Shown here in pieces: positions 1 through 11,261 of a stretch of 64,000 nucleotides of DNA. Below the pieces are notes generated by a model. That model worked only from the letters and a program-made list of their open reading frames with translations. It was not told where the DNA came from and did not search any database. Position 1 is the stretch's first letter; every line of letters starts with the position of its first letter. The translations under genes were made by a program, and so were the position numbers. Location of the stretch: assembly GCA_025677825.1 (NCBI GenBank), contig JAIXMO010000010.1:372001-436000 (forward strand), read 5' to 3'. The DNA comes from Helicostylum pulchrum (lineage: Eukaryota; Mucoromycota; Mucoromycetes; Mucorales; Mucoraceae).

Positions 1-128
1 TGTTGCTGCTGCTGGTGCTGACTCTGAGGCGGTGATTGTTGATGTGCGGGGTAAGAGTGATGTAAAGCCTGACTTGGAAGCATAGTGTAGGATCGTATAG
101 GACTATCGATAGGAAACTGCTGTTCCAT
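1..128 (-). CDS. Gln-rich protein, N-terminus only (cut by window edge)
   Basis: An open frame starts at an ATG at 128 and runs off the left edge. It reads MEQQFPIDSPIRSY and then becomes rich in His, Gln and Pro, ending in a run of Gln codons at position 1. An in-frame stop lies upstream of the ATG near 159-161, so this start is the only one in the frame. The A-tracts at 196-222 and 251-278 lie in the presumed promoter. About 42 residues are visible, too few to name a family; Gln/His-rich starts are common in fungal transcription regulators, but that is only a guess. Confidence 0.5.
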   Translation of the reverse strand, partial: MEQQFPIDSPIRSYTMLPSQALHHSYPAHQQSPPQSQHQQQQ

Positions 129-247
129 GCTATGTACGGAACGAAAAAGATATAATTCTTATTTTATTTTTACTGCTGCTGAATTTATGTAGTAACGAAA
201 AAAAAAAAAAAAAAAAAAAAAAGAGGTTAGTATAGAGTGAATAACTC

Positions 248-282
<35 letters not shown>

Positions 283-426
283 TCAATTAAATAATCGCGT
301 CACAATAGAAGATTGAGAACCATGGTCTTTTAAACTGAGTGGTTATCATTCAAACAGTTGAGAAGAACTCCGGGTTTTCCACTCATATGGTATTTTAATA
401 CAACTAAATAAATCATTTGACTTTTA

Positions 427-1604
427 TTATAATTTACTATCTGGATTTCCTACTCTAGCAACAACCTTTGCATAAGATGCTCGATCGTTAATGGCCTTCA
501 TGCCTTCTGGAATAGTATCAAGCGTATAAATCTTTTCATACAGTGCTGGTTGTAATTTACCGCTTTCAAATAACTGAAACAATGCATTCCATACTTCAGG
601 AATACGCTCTGGTTCATTCTTTGTATAAGCTCCCCAATGTAATCCACTATTATAACAAATTTAATTTTAGGTTTTTTGGGTTTTTTTTTTTTGCTTTTTA
701 CTTACACGGCAGAGATATTTTTTAATAACAAACGATTGGCTGGAATCTTTTCGATCGTACCTTGAGCAAATCCAATAATAAGGATACGGCCATTCCAAGC
801 AGTACATTTGGTACTACAATAAAACTATTTTAAATATACGCGCAAATTTTTTCTTTATTTCGTTATTTCTTACCTTTGCTCAACTAATCCAACAGGATCA
901 TAAACTACATCGGCTCCGTGACCATTGGTCACTTTTTTAACTTGCTCAGTCCAATCCTTATCGCGATAATTAATAACGTAATCAGCACCAAACTTCTTTG
1001 CAATCGCAAGTTTCTCTTCTGAGCCAGCGGTAGCAATGACAATCGCGCCTAAAGCTTTGGCAATTTGAACAGCAGCGATACCGACACCACCAGCGGCAGC
1101 ATGCACCAAACAATATTCACCAGCCTTTAATTGAGCACGCAAGACAAGCGCAGAGTAACTGGTAGGGTAGGTGATAAATAAACCAGCTGCTTGCTCAAAA
1201 CTAAAATTACGAGGCATAGGGAGTACCATGGATGCATTGACATTGACTACTTCTGCAAACGAACTGCCTGAACCAAATACTCGGTCACCCACTTTAAATT
1301 TGGGAACCGTAGACTTGAGAACAGTACCACTGAATTCTCCTCCAGGAACAAAAGGAAATGGTGGTTTAATTTGATATTTACCTTGAATCTACAAATACAG
1401 AGAGAAATAACTTTTATTTAATTATTCATGTGGGTCATTGACATTAGTCTGTGATTTTACCATCAAGGTATCGAAAAAGTTCAAACCAGCAGCTCTCACT
1501 TGGATTTGTAACTCTCCCTTTTTAGGTTCAGCAGGAAGTTCAATGTTTGAAACAGAAAGTTCCTCAGGTCCCTTTAACCACTTTTCTACAACAATAGCCT
1601 TCAT
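427..1604 (-). CDS. Zinc-independent quinone oxidoreductase (MDR superfamily, QOR-like)
   Basis: Four exons (1604-1461, 1388-874, 813-706, 646-427) join in phase to 328 residues, the usual length of NADPH:quinone oxidoreductases. The N-terminus has the MDR alcohol-dehydrogenase-like fold, with AGLNFFDTLMIQGKYQ followed by PFVPGGEFSG, as in quinone-oxidoreductase-like protein 2 relatives. The Rossmann domain carries AAAGGVGIAAVQIAKALGA (nucleotide-binding glycine motif) and, later, GADVVYDPVG. The Cys ligands of the zinc-dependent dehydrogenases are absent, as expected for this branch. It probably reduces quinones or enoyl compounds with NADPH in cytosol or mitochondria; the substrate cannot be read from sequence. 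All introns are GT-AG. Confidence 0.93.
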
Positions 1605-3066
1605 ATTAGTATGTAATGTCGAAATAAAAAAAAGATAAAAAAAAAAAAAAAAAAAAAAAAGTGTTTTTCTTTTTTAAATAAGCATGGGAAATTTACTAAC
1701 ACTCTGCTTTTTCAACCCCGAGTTTAAGATGACTTATGTGTATTCACAAGCTTTTTTAAGGTTACTTTTTTAATGCGCGGGGGGTAAAAAATAAAAAAGT
1801 TTTGCATTTATTGTATTATGTAATCTTTTGCAAAAGAGAAAGTTTGCGGTGCGCCTAGATTATGAACAAGTTGGGATAAACAGAGGCTTTTTTTTTTTCC
1901 GTTGTAAATAGTGTATTTATAGGTACAACATGAAACAAAATAAGCCGTGGCGAGGTACCGGGAAGGAAACAGCTTTGACGACATAAATTAATTTATTAAA
2001 AATAAAACCCGGTGCTTTTGCCGTAATTAATATTAACTATTAAAAAAGTCGGCATCACTGGAAATAGTAATATCTGACAGTTATACTCTATTTAGATACA
2101 TGACTTGATAAACAAGTAAAAGGGAGGCAATTGGCAGTAAAAGCGTTCATTGTACTTACCTTCTGTTTAAAAAAAGAGCAAATACCGGATTTGCTTTATT
2201 TACACATTACATGTGCAATAAAGTGAAAACATCTACTGATACAAGTGCCAAGTTATTATGGACCCACACTTATACAGGTATACTCAAAAAAAATGCCGCG
2301 GATTTGCTTTTTTATCTCATTCTAATCCACATATGTGCCAAGAATATCATACAATCTTAGCAGAGGCTTTGGAAGACATCACCATGCTTTTGTCAAGTCA
2401 ATTTAAAGACAATGAAAGCCCTTTGGTGAAAAAAAATGATATGAAGCGGGGTGCGTCTGCTAAGCTCAAGACCAGACTGCTGGTGGACAATAAGTGTTTG
2501 TAAGTCCAGGCGATCCGTTTGATAAGAAGAGAGATGAGAGGAAAGGATTCATTATTTATGCTGACTACAAATACATACTGACCTATTGACTAGACATGTA
2601 AAAAGTACATAAACGCCCTCTTCCAAGTCCATTGCCTCTTTTACGTCCTCATTATAAAACTATATTAGCTATTTATTTTGCAAGTTGAAGATCTTACAAA
2701 CCCGTAAATTGGGAGTTTGTAAATCCTCAAAAGCGGCAAATTGGTACCGTGAGCAAGCACTATATTTATAGATGCAGACAGCAAACATTACAGTTATTTA
2801 TAATAATTAAAGAAATGTTATTTTTGTGGCTTCGTTTCATAGCTGTATAAACCTCTTTTTGTAAGCTAACAAATGTATGCATGAAATGGGAGAAAATAGA
2901 ATATGAAGGAGATAAAAAGGGCCCTAATCTTTTTTTTTTCCCCTCTCTCTGTCTCGACCTTTTTTTTTTTTTTTTTTTTTTTTTTTGTGGGTGTAGTACG
3001 TAATTTATATAATAGCAGTAAAGTGGTTTTTTTCAAGTAGTTGTGCAGTTTACAAAAATGTACTAT

Positions 3067-3097
<31 letters not shown>

Positions 3098-3542
3098 CGT
3101 TTGTGGCTGACACATTTAACGTTTATATAAAAAAAAGAGAGTTCAAAAAGAGCTTAGTCTCCCTTATTTTGATGTTTATCGAGTAGGAGGATTCCATCAT
3201 GTTATTATAGCGAGAAGGAAGAAAAAAGAGTGTAAATTGAGAAACAAGTTAAAAATCCCCTTTATACACATATTCATACTTTTTTGTAAAAAAAGAAAAA
3301 CCCCTTCTTTTTTTACTGTATATTAAAAAAGAATAATCAACATCGTCGTTGAGCGGGAAGTTATCTTTCCTGTGACCAATCAATGATTTATTTATGTTAA
3401 AAATAGGAACAAGAGATCGACGTGAACAAATATACGCACTTATTTTCCTTTTTAAACCCTCCTTAAATCTTTTTTTTTTTTTTTTTTTTACTTCTTTACC
3501 TCTTCATTCTCTCTTTTTACTTTTTTCTTTTTTAAAAAAAAA
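1605..3542. other. Intergenic region, divergent promoters plus low-complexity tracts
   Basis: It separates the divergent oxidoreductase and glycosyltransferase genes. It holds long A and T tracts (1638-1660, 2960-2986, 3471-3490), a GT microsatellite near 3074-3098 and one 81-codon open frame (2258-2503), listed separately. Nothing else looks coding. Confidence 0.6.
2258..2503 (+). CDS. Isolated 81-codon open frame, doubtful
   Basis: The frame opens MDPHLYRYTQKKCRGFAFLS and has a moderately normal composition with no homopolymer inflation, unlike most chance frames here. It contains a Cys/His-bearing stretch (HMCQEYHTIL) and a basic C-terminus. No splice signals clearly extend it and I recognise no family. 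It could be an exon of an unseen gene, a decayed remnant, or chance. Confidence 0.2.
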   Translation: MDPHLYRYTQKKCRGFAFLSHSNPHMCQEYHTILAEALEDITMLLSSQFKDNESPLVKKNDMKRGASAKLKTRLLVDNKCL

Positions 3543-4719
3543 ATGATACTCACAGAAAAACCAAGTAATATTTACACATCATCTTTAAGAGGAAATAAAA
3601 GACTTTCTGTTCTGGTGTTGGCAATACTTTCATTTATTGTACTTTCATTCTTTACATTTTCAAAGTCCCCACTCAGCTTAAGAGGACCTAGTTGTGGAAG
3701 AACGATTCGAACACTATCAGAAGCAGTAGCACTTTCAAGCAGTACAACCAGCAGAACTCATCAAAACGGAGGCCAAGCTAAATTTATTAACCTCAATGAC
3801 CTCGAAGCTACAGCCAATGCAAAGCATGAACAAGAGCATGTTTTAATCCTTACACCCCTTAAAAATGCCGAAGTCTATCTTGCTCGATACTTTGAATTAA
3901 TAGACCGCTTAACCTACCCAAAGCATTTAATCACTGTTGCTTTCCTCGTATCTGACACCACGGACCAAACCGTCTCCATATTAAAGCAAAAGGCAGACGA
4001 GTTCCTGAACCGTCAAGAGCTAGAACACAGATACCATGAAATTGCCATTTATGAAAAAGACTTTAATTTCCAATTACCAGAAGAGAAAAGGCACACATTT
4101 GAACTCCAACCTCTTAGAAGATCATTTATGGCTCGTTCTCGTAACTACTTATTAACTGCTGCTCTGCGTGAATATCATTCCTGGGTCCTTTGGTTAGACG
4201 TCGATGTCGTGGATTACTCGGACTCTATTTTAGAAGACCTGCAAAGTGTAGACGTAGATGTTGTCGTACCCAACTGTTTATTAAAGACGGAAGATGGGTC
4301 CTTTTGGGGTTACGATAAGAACAACTGGCAAGAAACAGATCAATCAATAGAAATGCAAAAGAGTCTTGATCCCGTAAGTTTTTAAACAGTACGATAGGAT
4401 TTTACCAGTAAGATGATTGACTCTTTTTATTTTTTAGGACTATGTATTACTGGAAGGATATTACGAATTTTTAACAAATCGTTACCTTATGGTTGATATG
4501 CCAACTCATCTTGGCAAATTAGAAAAAGTACCTTTGGACGGTGTCGGTGCAACATTCACTCTTGTAAAGGCTCAAGTACACAGAGAAGGTGCTAATTTCC
4601 CTCCATATGTATTCCAGCATCAGGTAGAAACAGAAGGCTTTGCTAAAATGGCAAAGGCCATGGGTTTTGGTGTATATGGCTTACCAGGATACATTATTCA
4701 TCATATCAAAAACTCTTAA
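3543..4719 (+). CDS. Anp1/Mnn9/Van1-family Golgi glycosyltransferase
   Basis: Two exons (3543-4373 and 4438-4719; GTAAGT donor, TTTTTTAG acceptor) give 370 residues, close to the family norm. It is a type II membrane protein: a short basic cytosolic tail, one membrane anchor at about residues 20-41 (VLAILSFIVLSFFTFS), a Ser-rich stem, then the catalytic domain. VLILTPLKNAEVYLARYFEL opens the domain and WLDVDVVDY (D219, D221, D224) is the metal/nucleotide-sugar DxD-type site of GT62 enzymes. The C-terminus has PLDGVGATFTLVKAQVHREG, the conserved Anp1-family block. Yeast homologues form mannan polymerase complexes that extend N-glycan mannose chains in the cis-Golgi. Which of Mnn9, Anp1 or Van1 it matches best cannot be decided by eye. 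Confidence 0.93.
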
Positions 4720-5981
4720 ATCTGTCTCTTTTCTTATCACATGTACTTGTTTCCACCCTTTTTTGTTTATTTATCAGCCAAAAAAAAAAAAAAAAAAATA
4801 ATAGTATTTTACACACACACACACCATATTCCCCTAATAGCATTTCATACAAACCTTTTTTTTTTTTTTTTCTATTATTAAAAAGAATAGTCTTTTTTTT
4901 CCTTCTGTAATCAAGTATTAAACTGGTATTTTTGATCTTGTGACATTAGTATACATTCAACACAAAAGTAAAGAGATGAAACCCGACTCTTAATCATATT
5001 ATAATTTATCACGAAAAAAAAAAAAAAAAACCTGTATTTAAAAAAAACTCAAATACACAAGTCGATTCGTATGTCGTTACTTCCAAGAATTCTTGCTACT
5101 CGTATTACTTGTTCTCAACTCAACTTTACAAAAAGTCTCCTTTTTACTGGTATTGTAAGGAGGATAACATCTCTTTTGTGTGCAACGGCAACAACAATCA
5201 TTATAGGTTCTTCTGCACTTGATGCAAGGGGAGGAAGCAGTTAGAACAAACTAATCTTTTAAAGTGCTATAACAATGAAATATAGGGGTTTCCCTCTCGA
5301 TAAACAATGCATATGGAAGCAGATGCTACACATGTAATTCTTTATATAAGAAACCTTTTTGTCCGTTTACTTTGACAGTGGTTCAAAGGAGAGACACTTT
5401 ATTAAATCGGTATAGCCCTTGCTTCTTCACTCTCATACTATTTTATAAAATAAGGGTACTTACAAAAATATTGACTTTGTTTTCTTTGCTAATGCATGTC
5501 TTTTTTTTTTTATGTCCGGATATTCGTAAATGAGGATGATATGCCTCCGGTGCCAATCATTCATTTGCCCTCAATAACAACAACCACCCCCGCACTATTT
5601 TTTGTATATATCTAGCTTATTATGAGTCATTGACAACTTTATATCTTTTGTGCGAAGCTAGAAAACGATTCATGTACTTTTTTGTGTAGTTGCAAACTTT
5701 AATTTGTTTGGTTAATGCATAGAGATCGACAGCTTACCTTTGAAGCATCCGGCGCAACATTATAGTTTTCTTTTGAAGCAGAAAAAAAATCTTCGACACT
5801 TCTAGTCAAAGTAAAATAGAAACGTATTTCTCCCTGCCAAGGATATACATCACTCTAAACAAATATACCCTTAAATGACGATAATCATAAATTACACACC
5901 ATTAAAAAAACTTTATTGGCAATATATTACACTTTTTATGTGCTACAAATAATAATTTTTTAAACAAAACGAAAACCCTTT
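4720..5981. other. Intergenic region between convergent genes, with one small candidate ORF
   Basis: It contains A/T tracts at 4779-4798, 4858-4870 and 5013-5031, a CA repeat near 4812-4823, and the 57-codon frame at 5071-5244. Positions 5245-5981 show no coding signal. Confidence 0.55.
5071..5244 (+). CDS. Candidate 57-aa small basic/hydrophobic protein
   Basis: The frame begins MSLLPRILATRITCSQLNFT, is Arg/Ser/Thr-rich with no acidic residue until position 51, and carries a hydrophobic segment near residues 33-48. That composition resembles a mitochondrial presequence or a small membrane protein. An A-tract and an A-rich leader precede the ATG, as at other genes here. No family is recognised. 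Short length makes chance quite possible. Confidence 0.3.
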   Translation: MSLLPRILATRITCSQLNFTKSLLFTGIVRRITSLLCATATTIIIGSSALDARGGSS

Positions 5982-8900
5982 TTAATGTCGTCTACTACGA
6001 TGGTCCCTTGGTCGATCTCTTCGGTCATCTACTCTTCGGTCAGCGGGTCTTCTATCATCAATTCTACGATGATCACGCATTCTATCATCAATACGAGGAC
6101 GTTCCTCTCTTGGTCTCTCCGAGCGTACATCCCTAAAACAAAGTTTGTCAGTTTATTTTTTGTTTTCTTTTACAAAAAAAAAAAAAAAAATTACATTGTA
6201 GGGTTTTTATACCTTCTCTTATCAGGACGATCACCTCGATCTCTCTCTCTTTCCGAATCCACACTTCTCTTTGTTCCTCTGCTAGGCGACGACGAAGAAT
6301 GTACACGTCTATCATCGTGTCGACTTGAGCTAGTTTCTGCAGGAGGAGGAGGAGGTCCAATTCTTGAAGACCTTACACCAGATCTATCATCTACTACACG
6401 CGTACTACTACTACTTGAAGTAGTAGCAGCGGCAGCAGGAGAACTGGTGGAACTGATACGTGAAGAAACGTCTTTTCGAGGTGGAACTTCACGAGCAGAG
6501 TCACGCGCAGCGTCACGAATAGCATCTCTAGCAGGATCTCGGCGAGGGAGTTCACGATAAGGTGCATCTGTTCTACTACTGATAGGAGCTTCTTTAGGCG
6601 AGCTTCTTCTGGAAGAAGATGCGGTACCGGGGGTTCGTCTACGATCGCTTTCGTCTACTCGCGGAGACTTTTCAGATCTACTGGATTCAACATCTCGTGT
6701 ACGCTTACGGTCAATAATAGGTGACGATCTTCCATCTCCACGTCTAGCAGGACTGGTCGACTTGGACGAAGACGACACGTGCTTTCCGTTTGGTTCATCA
6801 CGTCTAGACTCATCACGTCTACTACTTTCTTCACGTCTACTACTTTCTTCACGTCTACTACTTTCTTCACGTCTACTACTTTCTTCACGTCGACTACTTT
6901 CTGCACGTCGGCTGCTTTCTTCGCGTCTACTATCATCGCGTCTTCTTGAAGATTCTTCGCTTGTCTTGGAAGCCGAAGCGGAAGTAGAAGAACTAGATTC
7001 TTTATGACCATTACTAGGCGAGATCTTGATTTCGACAGGTGGAGCAGGTGGAGCAGGTTCCTTTAACCCCATGAAATGGTTCTTGGAGACCCATTTCGTC
7101 TTGTACTTTGCAATGAGCCCAATATAACTTCTAGCCAAAACCTTGATGTTTGCTCTTGCTTCTTCCTCCGAGAGTTTTTTGACAATGGCCGTGATACCTT
7201 CACCGTTCTCACTGATAGCAGGAAAATGAGGGATGAACTGACGGAGCACCAAGAATGCATTTTTAATCAAATGCGATTCGTCAGACTGAAGCGCTTGCTC
7301 CAAGGCATAGTATAGTTTCAAATGCCATTTAGCCAACACCTTTTGAAAGTCGTTAAAGCTCAACAAGTCTTCTTTAGCCACGTTTTCAGATGGATTGGAA
7401 CTCCAGTGCTTTTGGAACCCGATCAATTTCTCGCCTTGCGCTTGTTTCAAGTAGTACTTTTCGTCCGTGTGCCATGACGCCATCTTGGAAAGAATCTTAA
7501 AGATAAATCGCGAATGAATTGTGGTTTCGTATTCCGAGAACGCAATGAAATTAACGGCTAAATGTTCAGATAGGATCTTGTCAATCAACGTCAAACTAGA
7601 AAAGTTCTTGGTGTTGATTCTGTGCATCAGCATGGAGAATTCGTAACAGAAGGCGGCGTCCAATTCCGATTGTGTACTACGAGGCAATAAACAGAACTGT
7701 AAAATGTTATTGATCAAGTCAACGCGGTGCATAGAACTAGGGAACCAACGAGATTCGGATGACTCCAATACTGCCAACATCTTTTCAACGTGCGCTTTAT
7801 GTTTAGGTAAATCTTGACGAAGTGCTTCTAAGCTAGCTTGTGCGTGTCTTTCGGCCTTTCTTGCATCAGAGACTGGACGACCATTGACAAAGAAAGCAGA
7901 ACGAGAATCTTGGCATTGACGGATAGTTTCTGTATGACGTTTCATAGCGGCTTCGTAGTGAGCAACAGGACAATATATATCGTAGAGACTTAAAGACCAG
8001 AACACAACATAGAACTCGGAGGTAAACATACTAGGCATAGGGGGGTCGTTCAATAAAGTCGAGATAGTCTCTGTAAGTGGTTTAAACACAGGCCATACTT
8101 CACCAGCAACAATCGGTGTATTAATTTCTGCAGCAAGCTTGGATCTTGTCTTTGGTCTGTTGAAATTCATAGCAACGTCCAAGGGAATTCTGTAATCTCT
8201 GACGAGTACATCCACATTAGGCACCAAACTATTATATTCTTCACCCTCGAAAAGAGACGTAAGTAATTCAAAGTACTGGATTTGAGTTTGGCGAATACGA
8301 TCCAACTTGAAACACCTATCACTGGCAGGGACGCCTAATTCAGCAGTACACGATTCCTCCAGTCTGTAAAGCAATACAAGAATTTCAAATCCAACCTTGT
8401 TTCGACGAAACGATTCCTTGAGTCGATTCAAAACTCGACGGGAGGCGCGACGATTGTCTGCAGCAATTGGCGAGAACGCTTCAGCCTTGAGGAAATCAGA
8501 ACACCCTGCTGCCGTAATTTGATCATCTGTACAAGCACTTGCCAAGATTTCAATACCGCCCATTTTAGTGACAAATTCATTCAAAAGAATAAGATCTGCA
8601 ACTGAATCGTCTTCTCGTAATCGATATGCAAGGTAGCGCAATAAAGGAGTAGAATCAATGTCTTGCTTTTTAAACAACATACCAGTGAACACTGAAAGTG
8701 CTCTTAACCAAATAGCGGGCATACCATCATCGTTTTGCTTCTTCTTCTTTTCTCTACCAGGGCCTTGAGATCCAGTCCATTTCTCCGTCAAGACATACCC
8801 AAGTACGTCGTACGAGAAATCACCAAGGTAACGACACGCATCCGCCATTAAAGGAGCCATATTATCGAAATTCTGTACTTGATCCAAGATAACATTAAAC

Positions 8901-11261
8901 ACAATCATAGGGTTTGAGTGTGCTAATTTACCAATATCACGACCACACCGACGAATATTATTCTTTTCCACACGACGCATCACATACTTTACAGAGCGTT
9001 CAACACGAGCCTTTAAAAGTTTAGCTTCAATTGTTTTTTTATAAAACTCTGTACCCCATTCGCCATAAAGAGAGTACCGTTCTTGGAACGAGAACCTACA
9101 AAGGATTTCCCAGATGCTAGCCATGGTACCAGGGTTACCTTCACTGAACGAGATAGCAGGTAAAAGGAACTCACGGAGCATATTTGTACAGTGCACACGA
9201 CATCCAGGGAACTCGGACTCGCGTTCGATTAAGCCGCCTACAATCAACACTAACTTTTGCACTAAATCAGTAGCTAAATAGGTTTTGAAACCAGCTAAAC
9301 GCATCAAGAGCATGAGTCTTGTTGTCAAGTGTTCGGGCTTTTCGCAATATTCCAATTGATCTTTCCATTCCTTAAAGAAGAATACGTAACGTTCCATCTT
9401 GTTCAAGTCTTGTACATCGTTCAAGAGTGCATCGGTCACAAGCACACGCTTCAACTTGATTTCGGTGGGTATCTTTGGGTTGAGATCATCTTGTGTCGAA
9501 AGTGCAGACTTTAACCTGGATTCATAGGATAATTTGTTAAAGTGTTTATACAAGTCCTTGGTCTTTTCAGGTACAAATGTGTCATAGGCAGGTTGTAAAA
9601 TAACATCACAGATACGGTATATGTCATATTCGAGTTGAGGGTACATTTCAATTAATTTTTCGTATTCAGCCAACATAATTTGAAAGTTGTTAATATCTCC
9701 AACTGATAATAATGCCTTTACTAATTCTACAACATCGTTCGCTTCGTACTTCTTTTGCACTACTGCTTCTTCAACTGCTGCGGTAGGTGCGGCGGCACGC
9801 TTTACTTTTTCAGTTGCACCTTCTTCACCTAATGCACCATACATCTACATATTTTTTTTTTAAAAAAAAATCTGTCAATATTACGTGTCAATATTACGTG
9901 TCAAAAAAGATTCATATATTTACAGCTAACTTTCCGCCAGAGTTTGATTTGATTTCTTTGTTCATATTAGCAAGATAAGATGCCTTTTGGTTGTTCATAT
10001 CTTCAGGAAAAGGAGATAACTAAGATACAAAAAAAAAAAAAAAAGATAACGTTACTTAGTGACAAAATATTAATAAAACGTGACAAAAAAAACTTACATG
10101 AGGTAAAATATCACCAAGTAAAATAACATTATTCTTTAACAAGATGGCAATAGCCAAATATAATTCCTTTGGTGCTGAAACACACTCTTCATGATAGTTG
10201 TAAAATCTGAATCCAAACAATTGAGCCATGATAGCGCTAGGATTTGTTGATTTTTCACCATTCACATCTTCAAAGGTAAGTTTTTGGATCCAACCTGATT
10301 GTTTGATCAACTCAACCCAGAATTTATAGTTGACTGTGAGTTGTCTAATAAAAAAATCCAAGATAATATCCAAGACACGATTGGGATCCAAATAAAATTC
10401 ACCAATACGAGATGAAATGATGGATAAAAATTTGGGGATTCTGTGCATAGGTGTTGGTTCAAGCTTTCCCTTAACATCACGTTGATTGTCAATACTTAAT
10501 ACTGTAAGATCACTGATAAGACCAGCATAACCTTCAGCATCTTCTCTTAAAAGATTGAATTTATGTTGCTTGTACCTATTTTATGTTAAAAAAAAGGGGG
10601 GGGGGGGGAGGAGGAAGGATGTTTAATATACTATGAAAGTTTTTTTTTTTAGTGTAGTGATACTTACAATAAAGCAGTATTCAAACGAACAAGTCGACGA
10701 TCAAATAAGACCTTGTTGGGTACAATACCCGCATCAGTTAACAATTGACTAGAAAAATGCATTTTGCAAAGACCCGTACTGATAGCATCGGTAGCCTTGA
10801 ACAATCAAAAAGTATTAGTTGTCACGAAAAAACCATAGTCGTTAAACAATAAAAGAAAGGGTAATTACCACGAGGCCGTTGATCATCTTTATCAAGTTTT
10901 GACTTTGACTGTTATACTCTGGTACCATATCCGGGCACTTCTCCTTCATTTCGCGTACGACTTCCAAATCGATATCGGCAGTTTTTAAAGAATTGAGAAA
11001 CAATGTCTGTATAGAGATTAAAGGTATTATAAAGTGACCTTGTTCATCTTTAATGAGGGCTGTGGCAAATTTAACAAAGCCATCTACTGATCGTTCTCCT
11101 TCATACGTGTTTCTGCAAGCGTTGGAGATACTGGAACGAAAAATCCCTGCTTTTCCTACTGTAAAGACTTCTGCTGCTGATTTAGCTTTTTCATATTCTT
11201 CTTCAAAGGGTATTTCCTCTGGAAAAAAAGTGCCATTCACTTGTCCGGAATCCATGTTCAT
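5982..11261 (-). CDS. THO2: THO complex subunit 2 (mRNA export / R-loop prevention)
   Basis: Six exons (11261-10869, 10795-10668, 10575-10098, 10019-9924, 9844-6213, 6132-5982) join in phase to 1625 residues, similar to metazoan THOC2 and yeast Tho2. Diagnostic blocks include LLYKQHKFNLLREDAEGYAG, YLDPNRVLDIILDFF, and in the large exon LLRYLAYRLREDDSVADL and YRIPLDVAMNFNRPK. From about residue 1330 the chain is a disordered Ser/Arg/Glu-rich tail with a SSRREE tandem repeat (about 6790-6960) and a short RD-rich end. THO2 is the scaffold of THO/TREX, which packages nascent mRNA for export in the nucleus. MNMDSG offers two in-frame starts (11261, 11255); stops lie upstream. A 13-nt G run sits in the intron at 10596-10608. 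Confidence 0.95.
6790..6960 (-). repeat. Tandem coding repeat for SSRREE units in the THO2 tail
   Basis: The plus strand shows about five near-identical 18-nt units (ACTTTCTTCACGTCTACT), with diverged ones on either side, coding on the minus strand for Ser-Ser-Arg-Arg-Glu-Glu. Near-identity at the DNA level suggests recent slippage expansion. Such RE/RS-like tails often contact RNA or splicing factors; that role is inferred. Confidence 0.85.

Noticed and set aside
6762..7007. Plus-strand frame of Ser/Arg/Leu repeats
   Set aside because: It is the antisense shadow of the SSRREE repeat in THO2.
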